Shown here one piece after another: positions 30,101-41,424 of a stretch of 64,000 nucleotides of DNA. The notes under the pieces were generated by a model. That model had not been told where the DNA came from and searched no databases. It saw only the letters and a list, made by a program, of their open reading frames with translations. Position numbers and translations under genes: made by a program. Within the stretch, counting starts at the first letter, position 1. Each line of letters begins with the position of its first letter. The stretch is from Arenimonas terrae (GTDB taxonomy: Bacteria > Pseudomonadota > Gammaproteobacteria > Xanthomonadales > Xanthomonadaceae): positions 372,001 to 436,000 of the forward strand of contig NZ_SMDR01000001.1 in NCBI RefSeq assembly GCF_006265115.1. The letters run 5' to 3'.

Positions 30101-30399
30101 GCACGGCGAAGTTCCTGCAGGAGCAGGGCATCGCCTGCGAGCGCATCAACAAGGTGATCGAGGGCCGGCCGCACATCGTCGACCTGATCAAGAACGGCGA
30201 GATCTGCTACATCGTCAACACCACCGAGGGCAAGCAGGCGATCGCCGACTCGTTCTCGATCCGGCGCGAGGCGCTGCAGCACCGCGTCACCTATTCGACC
30301 ACGATCCCGGGCGCACGCGCCCTGATCCGCGCGACCGACACCCGCGGCAATCCCCGCGTCTGGTCGCTGCAGGAACTGCACAAGGAGCTTCACGGATGA
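27157..30399 (+). CDS. carB: carbamoyl-phosphate synthase large subunit CarB
   Basis: 1080 residues, full length. Two homologous ATP-grasp halves, each opening with the expected pattern ([20 protein letters not shown] and [20 protein letters not shown]), and a C-terminal allosteric MGS-like domain (about 940-1080) that binds UMP or ornithine. The ATG at 27157 gives the canonical [14 protein letters not shown] start but has only weak SD sequence, consistent with coupling to the overlapping upstream gene. Ends in an ATGA overlap with greA. Confidence 0.98.
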   Translation: MPKRSDIKSILIIGAGPIVIGQACEFDYSGAQACKALRDEGYRVILVNSNPATIMTDPDMADAVYIEPINPATVERIIAKEKPDALLPTMGGQTALNCALDLADAGVLEKHGVELIGASREAIRMAEDRELFRVAMREIGLECPKAEVARSLDEAIRIQATVGYPTIIRPSFTLGGSGGGIAYNREELVEIVTRGLELSPTHEVLVEESVLGWKEFEMEVVRDTADNCIIVCSIENLDPMGVHTGDSITVAPAQTLTDKEYQRLRDASIAVLRKIGVDTGGSNVQFGINANDGRVVVIEMNPRVSRSSALASKATGFPIAKIAAKLAVGYTLDELRNDITGGATPASFEPTIDYVVTKIPRFAFEKFPAADARLTTQMKSVGEVMAIGRTFQESMQKALRGLETGKVGFDPTGAAGQGDEGLLRIKRELKEPGPERLFQVAEAFRAGLSVEDVYGLSFIDPWFLDQIEEIIAAEKDVAAVGLAGLDGKRLRELKRQGFSDARLAQLTGTDESAIRALRRAFGVRPVYKRVDSCAAEFATSTAYLYSTYEDECEANPSDREKIIVLGGGPNRIGQGIEFDYCCVHASLALREDGYETIMVNCNPETVSTDYDTSDRLYFEPVTLEDVLEIVDVEKPKGVIVQYGGQTPLKLSRALEAAGVPIIGTSPDSIDLAEDRERFQKLVEQLGLIQPPNRTARNAEQAIALANQIGYPLVVRPSYVLGGRAMEVVYSDADLSRYIREAVQVSNDSPVLLDRFLDNAVEVDVDVIADRDGKVLIGGIMEHIEEAGVHSGDSSCSLPPYSLSAATQDKLRVQVAQLAKALKVVGLMNTQFAITTEADGSEIIYLLEVNPRASRTVPFVSKAIGIPLAKIAARCMAGKTLAEQGATKEIVPDYFSVKEAIFPFAKFQGVDPILGPEMRSTGEVMGVGRTFAEAFGRAEEAANIKAPVPGKAFVSVRDPDKRRLLPVANDLIERGYSLVATEGTAKFLQEQGIACERINKVIEGRPHIVDLIKNGEICYIVNTTEGKQAIADSFSIRREALQHRVTYSTTIPGARALIRATDTRGNPRVWSLQELHKELHG

Positions 30400-30872
30400 G
30401 AGCCCCGCTGACCGTCAAGGGCGCCGCGCGCCTGCGCGAGGAACTGGAAAACCTGAAGTCGGTGAAGCGCCCGGCGGTGATCAACGCCATCGCCGAAGCC
30501 CGCGCCCATGGCGACCTGAAGGAAAACGCCGAGTACCATGCCGCGCGCGAGCAGCAGGGGTTCATCGAGGGCCGCATCCAGGAGCTGGAGTACGTGCTCT
30601 CGCACGCCCAGCTGATCGACGTCGCCAACCTCAACGCCGGCACCCGGGTGGTGTTCGGCGCGATCGTCGAGCTGGCCGACTGCGATACCGGCGACGAAGT
30701 GACCTACCAGGTCGTCGGCGACCTCGAGGCCGACATCAAGCAGGGCCTGATCTCGATCTCCTCGCCGTTGGCCCGCGCCCTGATCGGCAAGCACGAGGGC
30801 GACACCGTCACCATCCAGGCGCCTGCCGGCGCCCGCGACTACGACATCGTCGCCGTCCGCTACGAAGGCTGA
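30396..30872 (+). CDS. greA: transcription elongation factor GreA
   Basis: 158 residues. Rescues backtracked RNA polymerase by stimulating transcript cleavage. The N-terminal coiled coil carries the acidic tip near [18 protein letters not shown]; the C-terminal FKBP-like domain includes [16 protein letters not shown]. Start overlaps the carB stop. Confidence 0.97.
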   Translation: MRAPLTVKGAARLREELENLKSVKRPAVINAIAEARAHGDLKENAEYHAAREQQGFIEGRIQELEYVLSHAQLIDVANLNAGTRVVFGAIVELADCDTGDEVTYQVVGDLEADIKQGLISISSPLARALIGKHEGDTVTIQAPAGARDYDIVAVRYEG

Positions 30873-30882
30873 GCGCGGCCCG

Positions 30883-31800
30883 ATGGCGACCCCTGCCGCC
30901 GCGCCCGCGTTGACCCTGCTGCTGCCCGAACGCCGGCGCTACGCCGGCCAGCCGCTGTCGCCCCCCGTCGCGCGGGCGCTGGCGCGCGCCGATGTCCTTC
31001 CGGCGGGCGAGGCGGGCGAGCGGGCCCAGCTGCTGCGCCATTTCGACCTGCTGCCGCGCGGCTGGCCGATGGCCGCCATCACCCGTTCGCTCGACGCGGA
31101 CGACGCCCACCTGCACACCTGGCTGCGCGCCGACCCCGCGCACGTGCGGCCCGACATGACTGGCGCCCGCGTGCTCGCGATCGGTGAGCTGGGCCTGAGC
31201 GCGGAAGAGGCGAACGCGCTGGTCGCGCCGCTGCGCTCGCTGTTCGGCGACGCCGGCTTCCCGATCTCGGCGCCGCAGCCGTCGCGCTGGTACCTGGCGC
31301 TGCCGCGCGAGGCGAAGCTTCCCGAGTTCTCGCCGCCGGAAGCGGTGCTGGGCGACGACCTCTTCAGCCATCTGCCCGATGGGCCCGAGGGACGGCGCTG
31401 GCGCGCCCTGCTCAACGAGGCGCAGATCCTGCTGCACAACCACCCGGTGAACGCGGCGCGCGCCGCCGCCGGGCGAATCACCGCCAACAGCCTGTGCTTC
31501 TGGGGCGCGGGGCGCCTTCCCGACCGGGTGCGGTGCGCGGTTCCGCAGGTGGTCTCGGCCGATCCGGGCGTGATGGCGCTGGCCAGGCTCGCGGGCGCCA
31601 ACCCCGATTCCTCGCGCCACGAACTGCTGCTGGACCTGCGGTCCGAACGCGACTGGACCGTGGTTGAAAAGGCCCTGCTCGAAACCCTGGCCGGGACGCT
31701 GGGCGGCGTGCAGCTGGATTTCGCCGACGGCACGCGCTTGGCGCTCGAATCCCGGCAGCGCTTCCGGTTCTGGCGCCGACCGCTGGCGAAGCTGGCGTGA
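30883..31800 (+). CDS. rpfE: RpfE-like protein (COG4255), unknown biochemical role
   Basis: 305 residues, no signal peptide or membrane helix. It lies between greA and recJ, the position of rpfE in Xanthomonas, where it was named for a minor effect on pathogenicity factors. Relatives are often annotated as phosphoglycerate-mutase-like, and LLNEAQILLHNHPVNAARAA plus TANSLCFWGAGRLP resemble the C-terminal part of cofactor-independent mutases. The N-terminal 150 residues lack a recognisable metal site. Ends in a GTGA overlap with recJ, so it may be co-expressed with DNA repair. Confidence 0.8.
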   Translation: MATPAAAPALTLLLPERRRYAGQPLSPPVARALARADVLPAGEAGERAQLLRHFDLLPRGWPMAAITRSLDADDAHLHTWLRADPAHVRPDMTGARVLAIGELGLSAEEANALVAPLRSLFGDAGFPISAPQPSRWYLALPREAKLPEFSPPEAVLGDDLFSHLPDGPEGRRWRALLNEAQILLHNHPVNAARAAAGRITANSLCFWGAGRLPDRVRCAVPQVVSADPGVMALARLAGANPDSSRHELLLDLRSERDWTVVEKALLETLAGTLGGVQLDFADGTRLALESRQRFRFWRRPLAKLA

Positions 31801-33524
31801 CGCCGGCGCCGATCCGGATCCGCCGGCGCGAGGTCCCCGCCCACGGGCCCTGGCCCGACACGGTGTCGCCGGTGCTGCAGCGCATCTACGCCGCTCGCGG
31901 TGTCACCACGCCGGACCAGGGCGAGCTGCGGTTGGCGCGCCTGCTCCCGCCCGAGGCCCTGGGCCGCGTCGACGCCGCCACGGCCCTGCTGGCCGAGGCC
32001 ATCGCGCACGACCGCCACATCCTGGTGGTCGGCGACTTCGACTGCGACGGTGCCACCGGTACCGCCGTTGCCGTGCGCGGGCTCCGCCTGCTCGGTGCGC
32101 GCCGCGTCGGCTACCAGGTGCCGCACCGCGTGACCCATGGTTACGGCCTGTCGCCGGCCCTGGTCGAGGACCTGGTGGCGATGGCGCCCGACCTCGTGCT
32201 CACCGTCGACAGCGGCATCGCCTGCCACACTGGCATCGCCGCCGCCAAGGCGCGCGGCTGGCAGGTGCTGGTCACCGACCACCACCTGCCGGGCGAACAA
32301 CTGCCCCCGGCGGATGCGATCGTCAATCCCAACCTCGCCGGCGATCCGTTCCCGAGCAAAGCGCTGGCCGGCGTCGGCGTCGTGTTCTACCTGCTGCTGG
32401 CGCTGCGCCGCCGCCTGCGCGACGCGGGCGCCTTCGCCGGCGCCGGACCCGACCTGGCATCCTTGCTCGACCTGGTCGCGGTCGGCACCGTCGCCGACCT
32501 GGTGCCGCTGGACTTCAACAACCGGCTGCTCGTGTCGGCCGGCCTGCGCCGCATCCGCCAGGGCCAGTGCCAGCCCGGCCTGCGCGCCCTGGCCGAACTC
32601 GCGGGCAAGGACCTGGCCACGCTGAGCGCGGGCGACATCGGCTATGGCCTTGCGCCTAGGCTCAATGCCGCCGGCCGGCTCGAGGACATGGCGCTGGGCA
32701 TCGAATGCCTGCTCTGCGACGACCCAACGCGCGCGCGGGAGCTGGCGACCGTGCTCGACCGCATCAATGCCGAACGCCGCGACATGCAGCAGCAGATGGT
32801 GGACGCCGCTGAAGCCCTGGTGGCGGCGCTGCCGCCGACGGCGGGCGAGCGGCCGGTGGTCTACTGCCTGCGCGACGCCGACTGGCATCCGGGCGTGGTC
32901 GGCCTGGTGGCGTCCAAGCTCAAGGAGCGCATGCACCGGCCGGTGCTGGCCTTCGCGCCGGCCGAACCGGGCAGCGACCAGCTCAAGGGCTCGGCGCGCT
33001 CGATCCCGGGCCTGCACATCCGCGACGCACTGGCGGCGGTGGACGCGAAACACCCGGGCTTGATCGAACGTTTCGGCGGCCACGCCATGGCCGCCGGCCT
33101 GAGCCTTGCGGCGGCCGATTTCGAGGCCTTCCGCGACGCGCTGGCTCGGCAGGTCGCCACGATGCTGTCGGCCGAACAGCTGCAGTCGGAGCTGCTGAGC
33201 GACGGCGAGCTGGCGCCCGCCGATTTCGGCCGCGGCCTGGCCGAACAGCTGCGCCTGGCCGGTCCCTGGGGCCAGGGTTTTCCCGAGCCGGTGTTCGACG
33301 GCGTGTTCACCGTGCTGCAGGCGCGGCCGCTGTCCGGCGGCCGCCACCTCAAGCTCAGCCTGCTGCCGGAGCAGGGCGGGGTGCCGCTGTCGGCGATCCA
33401 CTTCGGCGGTGGCACCGACGCGCCGCTGCCGACGCGCATCCGCGTCGCCTATCAGCTCGAGCTCGACGACTGGAACGGACGGCGCGGCGTGCAGCTGCTG
33501 GTGAGGCACTGGCAGCCCGTCTGA
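31797..33524 (+). CDS. recJ: single-stranded-DNA exonuclease RecJ
   Basis: 575 residues, 5'-3' exonuclease of recombination and mismatch repair. DHH phosphoesterase motifs are visible: VVGDFDCDGATGTAVAV, TVDSGIACH, VTDHHLPGE; the DHHA1 part includes SARSIPGLHIRDAL and FGGHAMAAGLSL. Starts with GTG overlapping the rpfE stop. Confidence 0.96.
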   Translation: MTPAPIRIRRREVPAHGPWPDTVSPVLQRIYAARGVTTPDQGELRLARLLPPEALGRVDAATALLAEAIAHDRHILVVGDFDCDGATGTAVAVRGLRLLGARRVGYQVPHRVTHGYGLSPALVEDLVAMAPDLVLTVDSGIACHTGIAAAKARGWQVLVTDHHLPGEQLPPADAIVNPNLAGDPFPSKALAGVGVVFYLLLALRRRLRDAGAFAGAGPDLASLLDLVAVGTVADLVPLDFNNRLLVSAGLRRIRQGQCQPGLRALAELAGKDLATLSAGDIGYGLAPRLNAAGRLEDMALGIECLLCDDPTRARELATVLDRINAERRDMQQQMVDAAEALVAALPPTAGERPVVYCLRDADWHPGVVGLVASKLKERMHRPVLAFAPAEPGSDQLKGSARSIPGLHIRDALAAVDAKHPGLIERFGGHAMAAGLSLAAADFEAFRDALARQVATMLSAEQLQSELLSDGELAPADFGRGLAEQLRLAGPWGQGFPEPVFDGVFTVLQARPLSGGRHLKLSLLPEQGGVPLSAIHFGGGTDAPLPTRIRVAYQLELDDWNGRRGVQLLVRHWQPV

Positions 33525-33597
33525 ACGCACGCCGCGCTTGTCAGTCCGAGCGCGCGTCTGCCACGCTCTGCGGCTTGCCCCCCACTGGAATGCATCC

Positions 33598-34986
33598 GTG
33601 ACCCGAATCGTCCGTCGCTCGGCTGTTTTTTGCGCGTTTGTCCTCTCGTTTTCCCTCGCCGGCTGCGAGCGGACCGGCGCTCCGTCCGCGGACGACGGCC
33701 AGCGTCTGGCACTCGACAAGCCCGCCACCGGCGAGATCACCTCGGGCAATCGCCTGAACTACAGCGACGGCACGCGCACCGCCACCTTCCGCCTCGACCT
33801 GGAGCCGGGCGACGCCGTCGCCATCGAAGCCGGCGCCGCCTTCTGCGGTCGCCTGACCCTGTATTCGCTGGACGCCGACGGCCGCCAGGTGCTGCAGGGC
33901 CCCGCCACCGACGGCGATTGCGTTGAGAAGGACGGCCGCCTGGTGCAGATGCGTTCGAGTGTCAGCCCCGAGGGCGGCCGCTACCTGCTGGCCTTCAGCG
34001 GCCGGGAGCCGGGCGACTTCGGTCCCTACCGCGTGTCGATGTCGCCGCTCAAGCTCGATGGCGATCGGGACCTGGTCGCCGGCGACGAGGTCGCCGGGCT
34101 GTGGTCGGCCGAAAAGACCGTGGCGCTGAAGATCGCCGAGGCCGGGCAGTACCAGATCGACCTGCGCTCCGCCGAGTTCGACCCGACCCTCAAGCTCGAA
34201 GGCCAGGGCGTGTCGCGCGAGAACGACGACGACGGCGAGAGCACCGACGCCCGCCTGACCGCCTACCTGCAGCCGGGCGACTACCGCCTGACCCTGGGCC
34301 GGGTCGGCAGCAACGGCGGCGTGTACCGGCTGTCGATATTGAAGAAGGACAGCGCAGTGGCGCCGGGCCTGGAACTGCAGAACGGCGGTGAACTGCCGAC
34401 CGGCCGGGACGTCACCGGCATGCTCCAGGGCGAACCGGCCAGCTACCAGTTGGTGCTCGCCCAGCGCGCACGGGTGGCGCTGGCTCTGGAAAGCGACGAC
34501 TTCGATACCCGCCTCGACCTGGCCGGGGACGGCGTGCGGCTGAGCGATGACGACAGCGGCGAAGACACCGATTCGCGCCTGGTGACCCTGTTGGAGCCCG
34601 GCACCTACACCGTCACCGCCTTCGACCTGGGCGAAGAGAACGCCGGCCTGTTCACTCTGTCGGCCACCGTCACGCCCGCGTCCGACGCGATGCCGGCGCT
34701 GGTGCCGGGCGTTCAGCAGCCGGGCTCGCTCGCGGTCGGCGAACAGCGGCGCTATCGCCTGTCCGTGCCCGAATCGGCGAGCTATGTGCTGACCATGCGG
34801 TCCTCGGACTTCGACAGCGTGCTGCACCTGCTGCGCGATGGCGAGGTCATCGGCACCGACGACGACGGTGGCGACGACACCGACGCGCGCCTGGAAGTGG
34901 ACCTGGAGCCCGGCGACTACGAGGTGGTCGCCATCACCTTCGGGGGCGACAGCGGCAGCTTCCGGATCCAGGCCGACATCCGCTGA
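33598..34986 (+). CDS. lipoprotein with acidic PPC-like repeats
   Basis: 462 residues from the GTG at 33598. The signal peptide ends in lipobox SLAGC. The rest is built from beta-sandwich repeats of the bacterial pre-peptidase C-terminal (PPC) type, each with DFD.xLxLxGxGV, an acidic DDDxGExTDARL loop and a strand ending LxPGDYxLT. Three clear copies lie at about residues 195-250, 300-350 and 400-450, after a more divergent N-terminal copy. The acidic loops could bind calcium. PPC domains usually sit at the end of secreted proteases; here there is no catalytic domain, so an adhesive or scaffolding role is possible. Own terminator follows. Confidence 0.8.
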   Translation: MTRIVRRSAVFCAFVLSFSLAGCERTGAPSADDGQRLALDKPATGEITSGNRLNYSDGTRTATFRLDLEPGDAVAIEAGAAFCGRLTLYSLDADGRQVLQGPATDGDCVEKDGRLVQMRSSVSPEGGRYLLAFSGREPGDFGPYRVSMSPLKLDGDRDLVAGDEVAGLWSAEKTVALKIAEAGQYQIDLRSAEFDPTLKLEGQGVSRENDDDGESTDARLTAYLQPGDYRLTLGRVGSNGGVYRLSILKKDSAVAPGLELQNGGELPTGRDVTGMLQGEPASYQLVLAQRARVALALESDDFDTRLDLAGDGVRLSDDDSGEDTDSRLVTLLEPGTYTVTAFDLGEENAGLFTLSATVTPASDAMPALVPGVQQPGSLAVGEQRRYRLSVPESASYVLTMRSSDFDSVLHLLRDGEVIGTDDDGGDDTDARLEVDLEPGDYEVVAITFGGDSGSFRIQADIR

Positions 34987-35001
34987 CGGCGTCGCCCGCC
35001 G

Positions 35002-35057
35002 CGGCGCCCGGCCCCTAGGTGGCGAGGCGCCCCGGCCGGGCGGCCCGGGCGCCGTTT
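35002..35057 (+). terminator. terminator after the PPC-repeat lipoprotein gene
   Basis: CGGCGCCCGG (35002-35011) pairs with CCGGGCGCCG (35045-35054), followed by TTT. The 33-base loop can form inner GC pairs. It separates the lipoprotein gene from prfB. Confidence 0.55.
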
Positions 35058-35114
35058 CCCGACGTCCCCATCCCGCGTGGAGGCGTCCGCGGAGCAGGGA
35101 AGGCGCGGCCTTCT

Positions 35115-35123
35115 GGTATCATT
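35115..35123 (+). promoter_or_regulatory. extended -10 promoter for prfB
   Basis: TGGTATCAT matches the extended -10 form TGnTATaAT, 32 bases before the prfB start. No clear -35 is present, which is tolerated with an extended -10. Confidence 0.5.
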
Positions 35124-35154
35124 CGCGGCCGATCCAAAGCCATTGCGGAACACC

Positions 35155-36277
35155 ATGGAACTCAATCCCATCCGCCAGCGAATCGCCGACCTCAAGGGCC
35201 GGCTGGACTCGCTCAGGGGGTATCTTTGACTACGACCTCAAGGTTGAACGCCTCGAGGAAGTGAACCGGGAGCTCGAGAGCCCCGACGTCTGGAACAACG
35301 CCGAAAACGCCCAGGCCCTGGGCCGCGAGCGCGCCTCGCTGGAAAAGGTCGTGCACGGCATCCGCACCCTGACCGACAACCTGGTCGGCGGCGCCGAGCT
35401 CATCGACCTGGCCGAGATGGAGAACGACGAGGACACCGTCGCCTCCGTGGCCGAAGACGTCGAGAAGACCGCCAGGGAAGTCGAGCAGCTCGAGTTCCGC
35501 CGCATGTTCTCCGGCAAGATGGACGCCTGCAACGCCTTCGTCGACATCCAGGCCGGCGCCGGCGGCACCGAGGCGCAGGACTGGGCCGAGATCCTGCTGC
35601 GCATGTACCTGCGCTGGTGCGAGTCGCGTGGCTGGAAAACCGAGCTGATGGAAGTCAGCGGCGGCGACGTCGCCGGCATCAAGTCGGCCACTTTCCGGGT
35701 CGAAGGCGAATACGCCTACGGCTGGCTCAAGACCGAGACCGGCGTGCACCGCCTGGTGCGCAAGTCGCCGTTCGACTCCGACAACCGCCGGCACACCAGC
35801 TTCACGTCGCTGTTCGTGTCGCCGGAAGTCGACGACAACATCGACATCACGATCAACCCCGCCGACCTCAAGACCGACGTCTACCGTTCGTCCGGCGCCG
35901 GCGGCCAGCACGTGAACAAGACCGAGTCGGCGGTGCGCATCACCCACGTGCCCACCGGCATCGTGGTCGCCTGCCAGACCGGCCGCAGCCAGCACCAGAA
36001 CCGCGACACCGCGATGAAGATGCTGGCCGCCAAGCTCTACGAACTCGAGATCCAGAAGCGCAACGCCGAACGCGACGCGGTCGAGGCCACCAAGTCCGAC
36101 ATCGGCTGGGGCAGCCAGATCCGCAACTACGTGCTCGACCAGAGCCGCATCAAGGACCTGCGCACGGGCATCGAGCGCAGCGACACGCAGAAGGTGCTGG
36201 ACGGCGACCTGGATGAGTTCATCGAGGCCAGCCTCAAGGCCGGACTGCAGGTCGGCGCCAAGCGCTCCGACGCCTAA
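35155..36277 (+). CDS. prfB: peptide chain release factor 2 (RF2), programmed +1 frameshift
   Basis: Releases the finished protein at UGA and UAA. The gene is read as 35155-35226 joined to 35228-36277: 24 codons end at CTT, then an in-frame TGA (35227-35229) is bypassed by a +1 shift. Total 373 residues. RF2 marks are the anticodon-like SPF (LVRKSPFDS) and the GGQ loop ([15 protein letters not shown]). The in-frame stop is regulatory, not a mutation. lysS follows 23 bases later. Confidence 0.97.
35215..35230 (+). promoter_or_regulatory. RF2 autoregulatory frameshift site
   Basis: AGGGGG TAT CTT TGA C: an internal SD-like AGGGGG three bases before the slippery CTT-TGA-C. It is the same as the E. 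coli site. Low RF2 lets the ribosome pause at UGA and slip +1, raising RF2 synthesis. Confidence 0.97.
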
Positions 36278-36300
36278 CCACCGCATAACACGACGACGCC

Positions 36301-37812
<1,512 letters not shown>

Positions 37813-37821
<9 letters not shown>

Positions 37822-37925
37822 GCATTCGCTCAGGTTCCCCCACGGTTCGCTATGCGAACCGCGGGCCCCGGGCTCATCACTTCCAATCCCCCGCGGCTGC
37901 CGCCACGCCCCCCTTACCAAGGGGG
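37813..37925 (-). repeat. composite hairpin repeat, unit B1 (inverted relative to A units)
   Basis: Same order of parts as units A1/A2 when read on the minus strand: H1 CCCTT-acc-AAGGG with flanking C/G (37909-37925), H2 GCGG-ctg-CCGC (37893-37903), linker containing GGCTCATCACTTCCAATCCC (37861-37892), H3 GGTTCGC-tat-GCGAACC (37844-37860), H4 GGAACCTGAGC-attc-GCTCAGGTTCC (37813-37838). The H4 left arm includes the lysS stop codon (37819-37821). Confidence 0.9.
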
Positions 37926-38037
37926 AGGGAGTCTGTGCGTGCGCACAGCCTCCCCCACGATTCGCTTCGCGAACCGCGGGCCCCAATCTGCACTTTCCGA
38001 TCCCCGCGGCTGTCGCCGCGCCCCCTTACCAAGGGGG
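37926..38037 (-). repeat. composite hairpin repeat, unit B2 (inverted)
   Basis: H1 CCCCCTT-acc-AAGGGGG (38021-38037), H2 CGCGGC-tgtc-GCCGCG (38005-38020), a diverged linker (37976-38004), H3 GATTCGC-ttc-GCGAACC (37959-37975, one mismatch), H4 GGGAG-t-CTGTGC-gtgc-GCACAG-c-CTCCC (37927-37954). H1 to H1 distance to unit B1 is 112 bases, as in the A pair. Confidence 0.88.
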
Positions 38038-38163
38038 CTTTCCTCCAGGAGGGTGTACGGCAGGAATGTCGGGCAAGTGCTTGCCGGGGTTGAATTCGCG
38101 GGAGTAAGCTGGGGTCGAGCCGCGATCCGCGGCAATCACGGTGTCCGCACCCGGGAGCTTCAC
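38038..38163 (+). other. rpfG upstream region
   Basis: 126 bases between the repeat cluster and rpfG. AT-poorer promoter elements are not obvious; a TTGAATTCG and a GTAAGCT are the least GC-rich parts. The rpfG-rpfC promoter is expected here. No gene is seen. Confidence 0.35.
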
Positions 38164-39213
38164 GTGAACGTACTGATTGTCGACGACCAGCCTTCGCAGC
38201 GGACGATGTTCCGCCACCTGCTGGAGGACATCAGCCCGGAAGTGAAGGTCACCGATTTCGGCGATCCGGTGGAAGCCCTGCTCTGGTCCCAGCGCAGCTC
38301 GCCGGACCTGCTGCTGCTCGACTACCGCATGCCCAAGCTCGACGGCCTGGAGTTCGCCCGCCGCTTCCGCCGTCCGCTCTCGCACCGCGACGTGCCCATC
38401 ATCCTGATCACCGTGGTCGGCGACGAGCCGATCCGCAATGCCGCGCTCGAGGCCGGCGTCATCGACTTCCTGGTCAAGCCGGTGCGCCCGCGCGAACTGC
38501 GCTCGCGCTGCCGCAACCTGCTGGCCCTGCGCCAGCAGCAGCAGAACCTGAAGTTCCGCGCCCACGAACTCGAGCGCCAGCTGCTCGCGCGCATGCACGA
38601 ACTGGACGAACGCGAGCGCGAGATCCTGCACCGCCTGGCCAAGGCCACGTCCTACCGCGACGGCGGCCATGTCGCGCATTTCGAACGCATGGCGCGCTAT
38701 TCCGCCCTCATCGCCGAAGCCCTGGGCCTGCCCGAGGACGAGGTGAAGATGATCGAGCTGGCGGCGCCGCTGCACGACATCGGCAAGATCGGCATCTCCG
38801 ACAGCATTCTGCTCAAGCCCGGCAAGCTGACCGAAGAAGAGTACGCGGGCGTCAAGCAGCATCCGCGCCTGGGTTACGACATCCTGCGCGACAGCAGCAG
38901 CAAGTTCGTCCAGGTCGGCGCCAGCATCGCGCTCAGCCACCACGAGCGCTGGGACGGCAGCGGTTATCCCGACGGCCTGGCCGGCGAGGAGATCCCGCTG
39001 CCGGCGCGCATCGTCGGCGTGGCCGACGTGCTCGAGGCCCTCACCACCGTGCGGCCGTACAAGGAAGCCTGGACCCTGCAGGCCGCCCTGGACTACCTCA
39101 AGTCCCAGTCGGGCAGCCAGTTCGACCCGACCGTGATCGACGCGGTGCTGAGCCGGCGCGAGCGCATCGAGGAGATCCATCGCTACCTCGGCCCCGGCGC
39201 CGCCCAGGGCTGA
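38164..39213 (+). CDS. rpfG: DSF response regulator RpfG, HD-GYP cyclic di-GMP phosphodiesterase
   Basis: 349 residues from a GTG at 38164 behind GGGAG. Receiver domain (1-120) with phospho-acceptor Asp53 in LLLLDYRMP, a helical linker, then an HD-GYP domain: His204-Asp205 in PLHDIGKIG and the GYP motif at 267-269 (DGSGYPDGL). It degrades cyclic di-GMP when phosphorylated through RpfC. The Xanthomonas campestris protein is somewhat longer (about 378) because of a different N-terminus. rpfC follows 33 bases downstream. Confidence 0.95.
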   Translation: MNVLIVDDQPSQRTMFRHLLEDISPEVKVTDFGDPVEALLWSQRSSPDLLLLDYRMPKLDGLEFARRFRRPLSHRDVPIILITVVGDEPIRNAALEAGVIDFLVKPVRPRELRSRCRNLLALRQQQQNLKFRAHELERQLLARMHELDEREREILHRLAKATSYRDGGHVAHFERMARYSALIAEALGLPEDEVKMIELAAPLHDIGKIGISDSILLKPGKLTEEEYAGVKQHPRLGYDILRDSSSKFVQVGASIALSHHERWDGSGYPDGLAGEEIPLPARIVGVADVLEALTTVRPYKEAWTLQAALDYLKSQSGSQFDPTVIDAVLSRRERIEEIHRYLGPGAAQG

Positions 39214-39246
39214 CGACGCGCAGGCCCTCCGGCCTCCCGCCGCCCC

Positions 39247-41373
39247 ATGATCCGCGCCTTCGCCAACCGCCCGGACAGCGAGCACGGCCAGGCACTGGTC
39301 CGGCTGGCGATCGCGGCGGTGCTGCTGATCTACCTGGCCGGACTGGCCAGCGGCGCCAGTGCGGGGCGCGAGGTGCTGCTCAGCGTCTACGTGCTGCTGG
39401 CCGAGACCGTGCTCGGGCTGGGCCTGGTCATCGCCATCATCATGAACCCGGGCGTGTCGCATACCCGCCGGGTGATCGGCATGCTGGCCGACTACGGCAC
39501 GCTCGCGGCGATGATGATCCTCAAGGGCGAGGTGCTGGCGCCGCTGTACGTGATCATCCTGTGGGTCACGGTCGGCAACGGCCTGCGTTTCGGCACGCAT
39601 TATCTGTTCGCCGCGATCGGGCTGGCCCTGCTCACCTTCGTCACGGTGATCTTCAACACGCCTTACTGGCAGGCCAACCCCTATATCGCCTGGGGCCTGG
39701 TGGTGGGCCTGGTGGCGATTCCCGCCTACCTGATCACCCTGCTGCGCGACCTGCGCCGCGCCGGCGAGGAAGCCCGGCGCGCCAATGCCGCCAAGAGCCG
39801 CTTCCTGGCCAACATGAGCCACGAGTTCCGCTCGCCGCTCAACGGCATCATCGGCATGGCCGAGCTGCTCAGCAGCACCCGGCTGGCGCCCGAGCAGCGC
39901 GAAGCGGCCGACGTGATCCAGACTTCGGCGCAGACGCTGCTGCTGCTGGTCGAGGACGTGCTGGACATCTCGGCCATCGAGGCCGGCAAGCTCCGGCGCC
40001 AGGACTCGGACTTCTCGCTGCGCGAGCAGGTGCGCCGGATCCGCACCATGCTGCAGCCAATGGCGGCCAGCAAGAGCCTGCAGTTCACGGTCGAGGTCGC
40101 CGACGGCGTGCCGCAGCGGCTGCATGGCGATGCCGGGCACCTGAGCCAGGTGCTGCTGAACCTGCTGCACAACGCCATCAAGTTCACCGACACCGGCAGC
40201 GTGCGTCTGGACGTGCTGGTGCGCGAACACCGCGACGGCGTCGTGGCGCTGCGCTTCTCGGTGCGCGACACCGGCGTGGGCGTGCCGGCCGAAGACAAGG
40301 GCCGCATCTTCAAGGCTTTCGAGCAGGTCGACAGCGGGCCCACCCGGCGCTTCGGCGGCACCGGCCTGGGCACGACGATCGCCAAGACCCTGACCGAACT
40401 GCTGGGCGGCCGCATCGACCTGGAGGACAACCCGGGCGGCGGCACGCATTTTTTCGTCGACCTCGAGTTCCCGGTGGTGGTGGACGAGCCCGGAACCGCC
40501 GCCGCGGCCGATGGCGACGGCAAGGTCATCGCCTTCGACGATCCCTTCGTGCGGCACCGGGCGCGTGTCCGGCCGCTGCGCATCCTGGTCGCCGACGACA
40601 TCCCGGCCAACCGGCTGGTGCTGCAGCGCATCCTCGAGAAGGCAGGTCATTCCGCCGTGTTCGCCGAGGACGGCGAGCAGGCGCTGGAGCGCCTGGAGGA
40701 CGAAAACATCGATGCGGCCATCGTCGACCTGCACATGCCGGTCATGGACGGACTTGAGGTGATCAAGCAGGCGAGGGTGATGCAGGCCGGCGGTGCCCGC
40801 ACGCCGATTCTGGTGCTCAGCGCCGACGCCACCGTGGATGCGGTGCGTGACGCCGAGGCCGCTGGCGCCTATTCCTTCCTGACCAAGCCGGTGGTGGCCT
40901 CGCGACTGCTCGAGTCGCTGGCCGAGATCGCCGGTGGCGTGCAGGACGAGCCGGTTGCGCGCAAGGACCGCCTGGTGCCGACCCTGCGCACCGATGTGCT
41001 GGAGGAACTGGCGGGCATGGGCCTGGGCAAGGACTTCCTGCACGATTTCGCGGAGCAGTGCCTCCGCGACGCCAGCCGCTGCCTGGCCGAAGCCGAACGC
41101 GGCGCGGCGACCGGGCGTTGGGAAGCGGTGCGCGAGGCCGCGCATGCGCTCAAGGGCGTGTCTGAAAACCTGGGTGCACAGGCACTGGTCGAACGCAGCA
41201 CCGAGATCATGCGCTCCAGCGACGCGGTGCTCGGGAAGGAATGGCGGCGTTACCTCGGCCTGCTGGGCACGCTGCTGGAAGCGACGGCGGAGCAGGTGCG
41301 GCGCGAGCTGGCGCGAATTTCGGCCATTCCGCAAGGGGATGCCTCCCGCCCGCCGGACCACGAGTCCGGTTGA
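39247..41373 (+). CDS. rpfC: DSF sensor hybrid histidine kinase RpfC
   Basis: 708 residues. About five membrane helices (residues 18-168) form the short sensor region. A HisKA domain follows with His192 in [12 protein letters not shown], an ATPase with N-box [17 protein letters not shown] and [11 protein letters not shown], a receiver with Asp494 in [11 protein letters not shown], and a C-terminal HPt domain with His633 in [13 protein letters not shown]. This is the RpfC architecture: it senses the fatty-acid signal, relays phosphate to RpfG, and at low signal binds and holds back RpfF. Convergent with rpfF. Confidence 0.95.
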   Translation: MIRAFANRPDSEHGQALVRLAIAAVLLIYLAGLASGASAGREVLLSVYVLLAETVLGLGLVIAIIMNPGVSHTRRVIGMLADYGTLAAMMILKGEVLAPLYVIILWVTVGNGLRFGTHYLFAAIGLALLTFVTVIFNTPYWQANPYIAWGLVVGLVAIPAYLITLLRDLRRAGEEARRANAAKSRFLANMSHEFRSPLNGIIGMAELLSSTRLAPEQREAADVIQTSAQTLLLLVEDVLDISAIEAGKLRRQDSDFSLREQVRRIRTMLQPMAASKSLQFTVEVADGVPQRLHGDAGHLSQVLLNLLHNAIKFTDTGSVRLDVLVREHRDGVVALRFSVRDTGVGVPAEDKGRIFKAFEQVDSGPTRRFGGTGLGTTIAKTLTELLGGRIDLEDNPGGGTHFFVDLEFPVVVDEPGTAAAADGDGKVIAFDDPFVRHRARVRPLRILVADDIPANRLVLQRILEKAGHSAVFAEDGEQALERLEDENIDAAIVDLHMPVMDGLEVIKQARVMQAGGARTPILVLSADATVDAVRDAEAAGAYSFLTKPVVASRLLESLAEIAGGVQDEPVARKDRLVPTLRTDVLEELAGMGLGKDFLHDFAEQCLRDASRCLAEAERGAATGRWEAVREAAHALKGVSENLGAQALVERSTEIMRSSDAVLGKEWRRYLGLLGTLLEATAEQVRRELARISAIPQGDASRPPDHESG

Positions 41374-41424
41374 CGCGGGAGTCCAGGCGGCCGCCGCCCT
41401 TGCACGACGGCCGCCCGGGGCGAC

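Noticed and set aside
35227-35229. prfB as a pseudogene because of an in-frame TGA at codon 25
   Set aside because: The context AGGGGG-TAT-CTT-TGA-C is the known RF2 autoregulatory frameshift signal and the rest of the frame is intact.
38026-41361. An 1111-codon minus-strand frame across rpfG and rpfC
   Set aside because: Antisense shadow of high-GC genes; His/Gln/Ala-rich with no family features.
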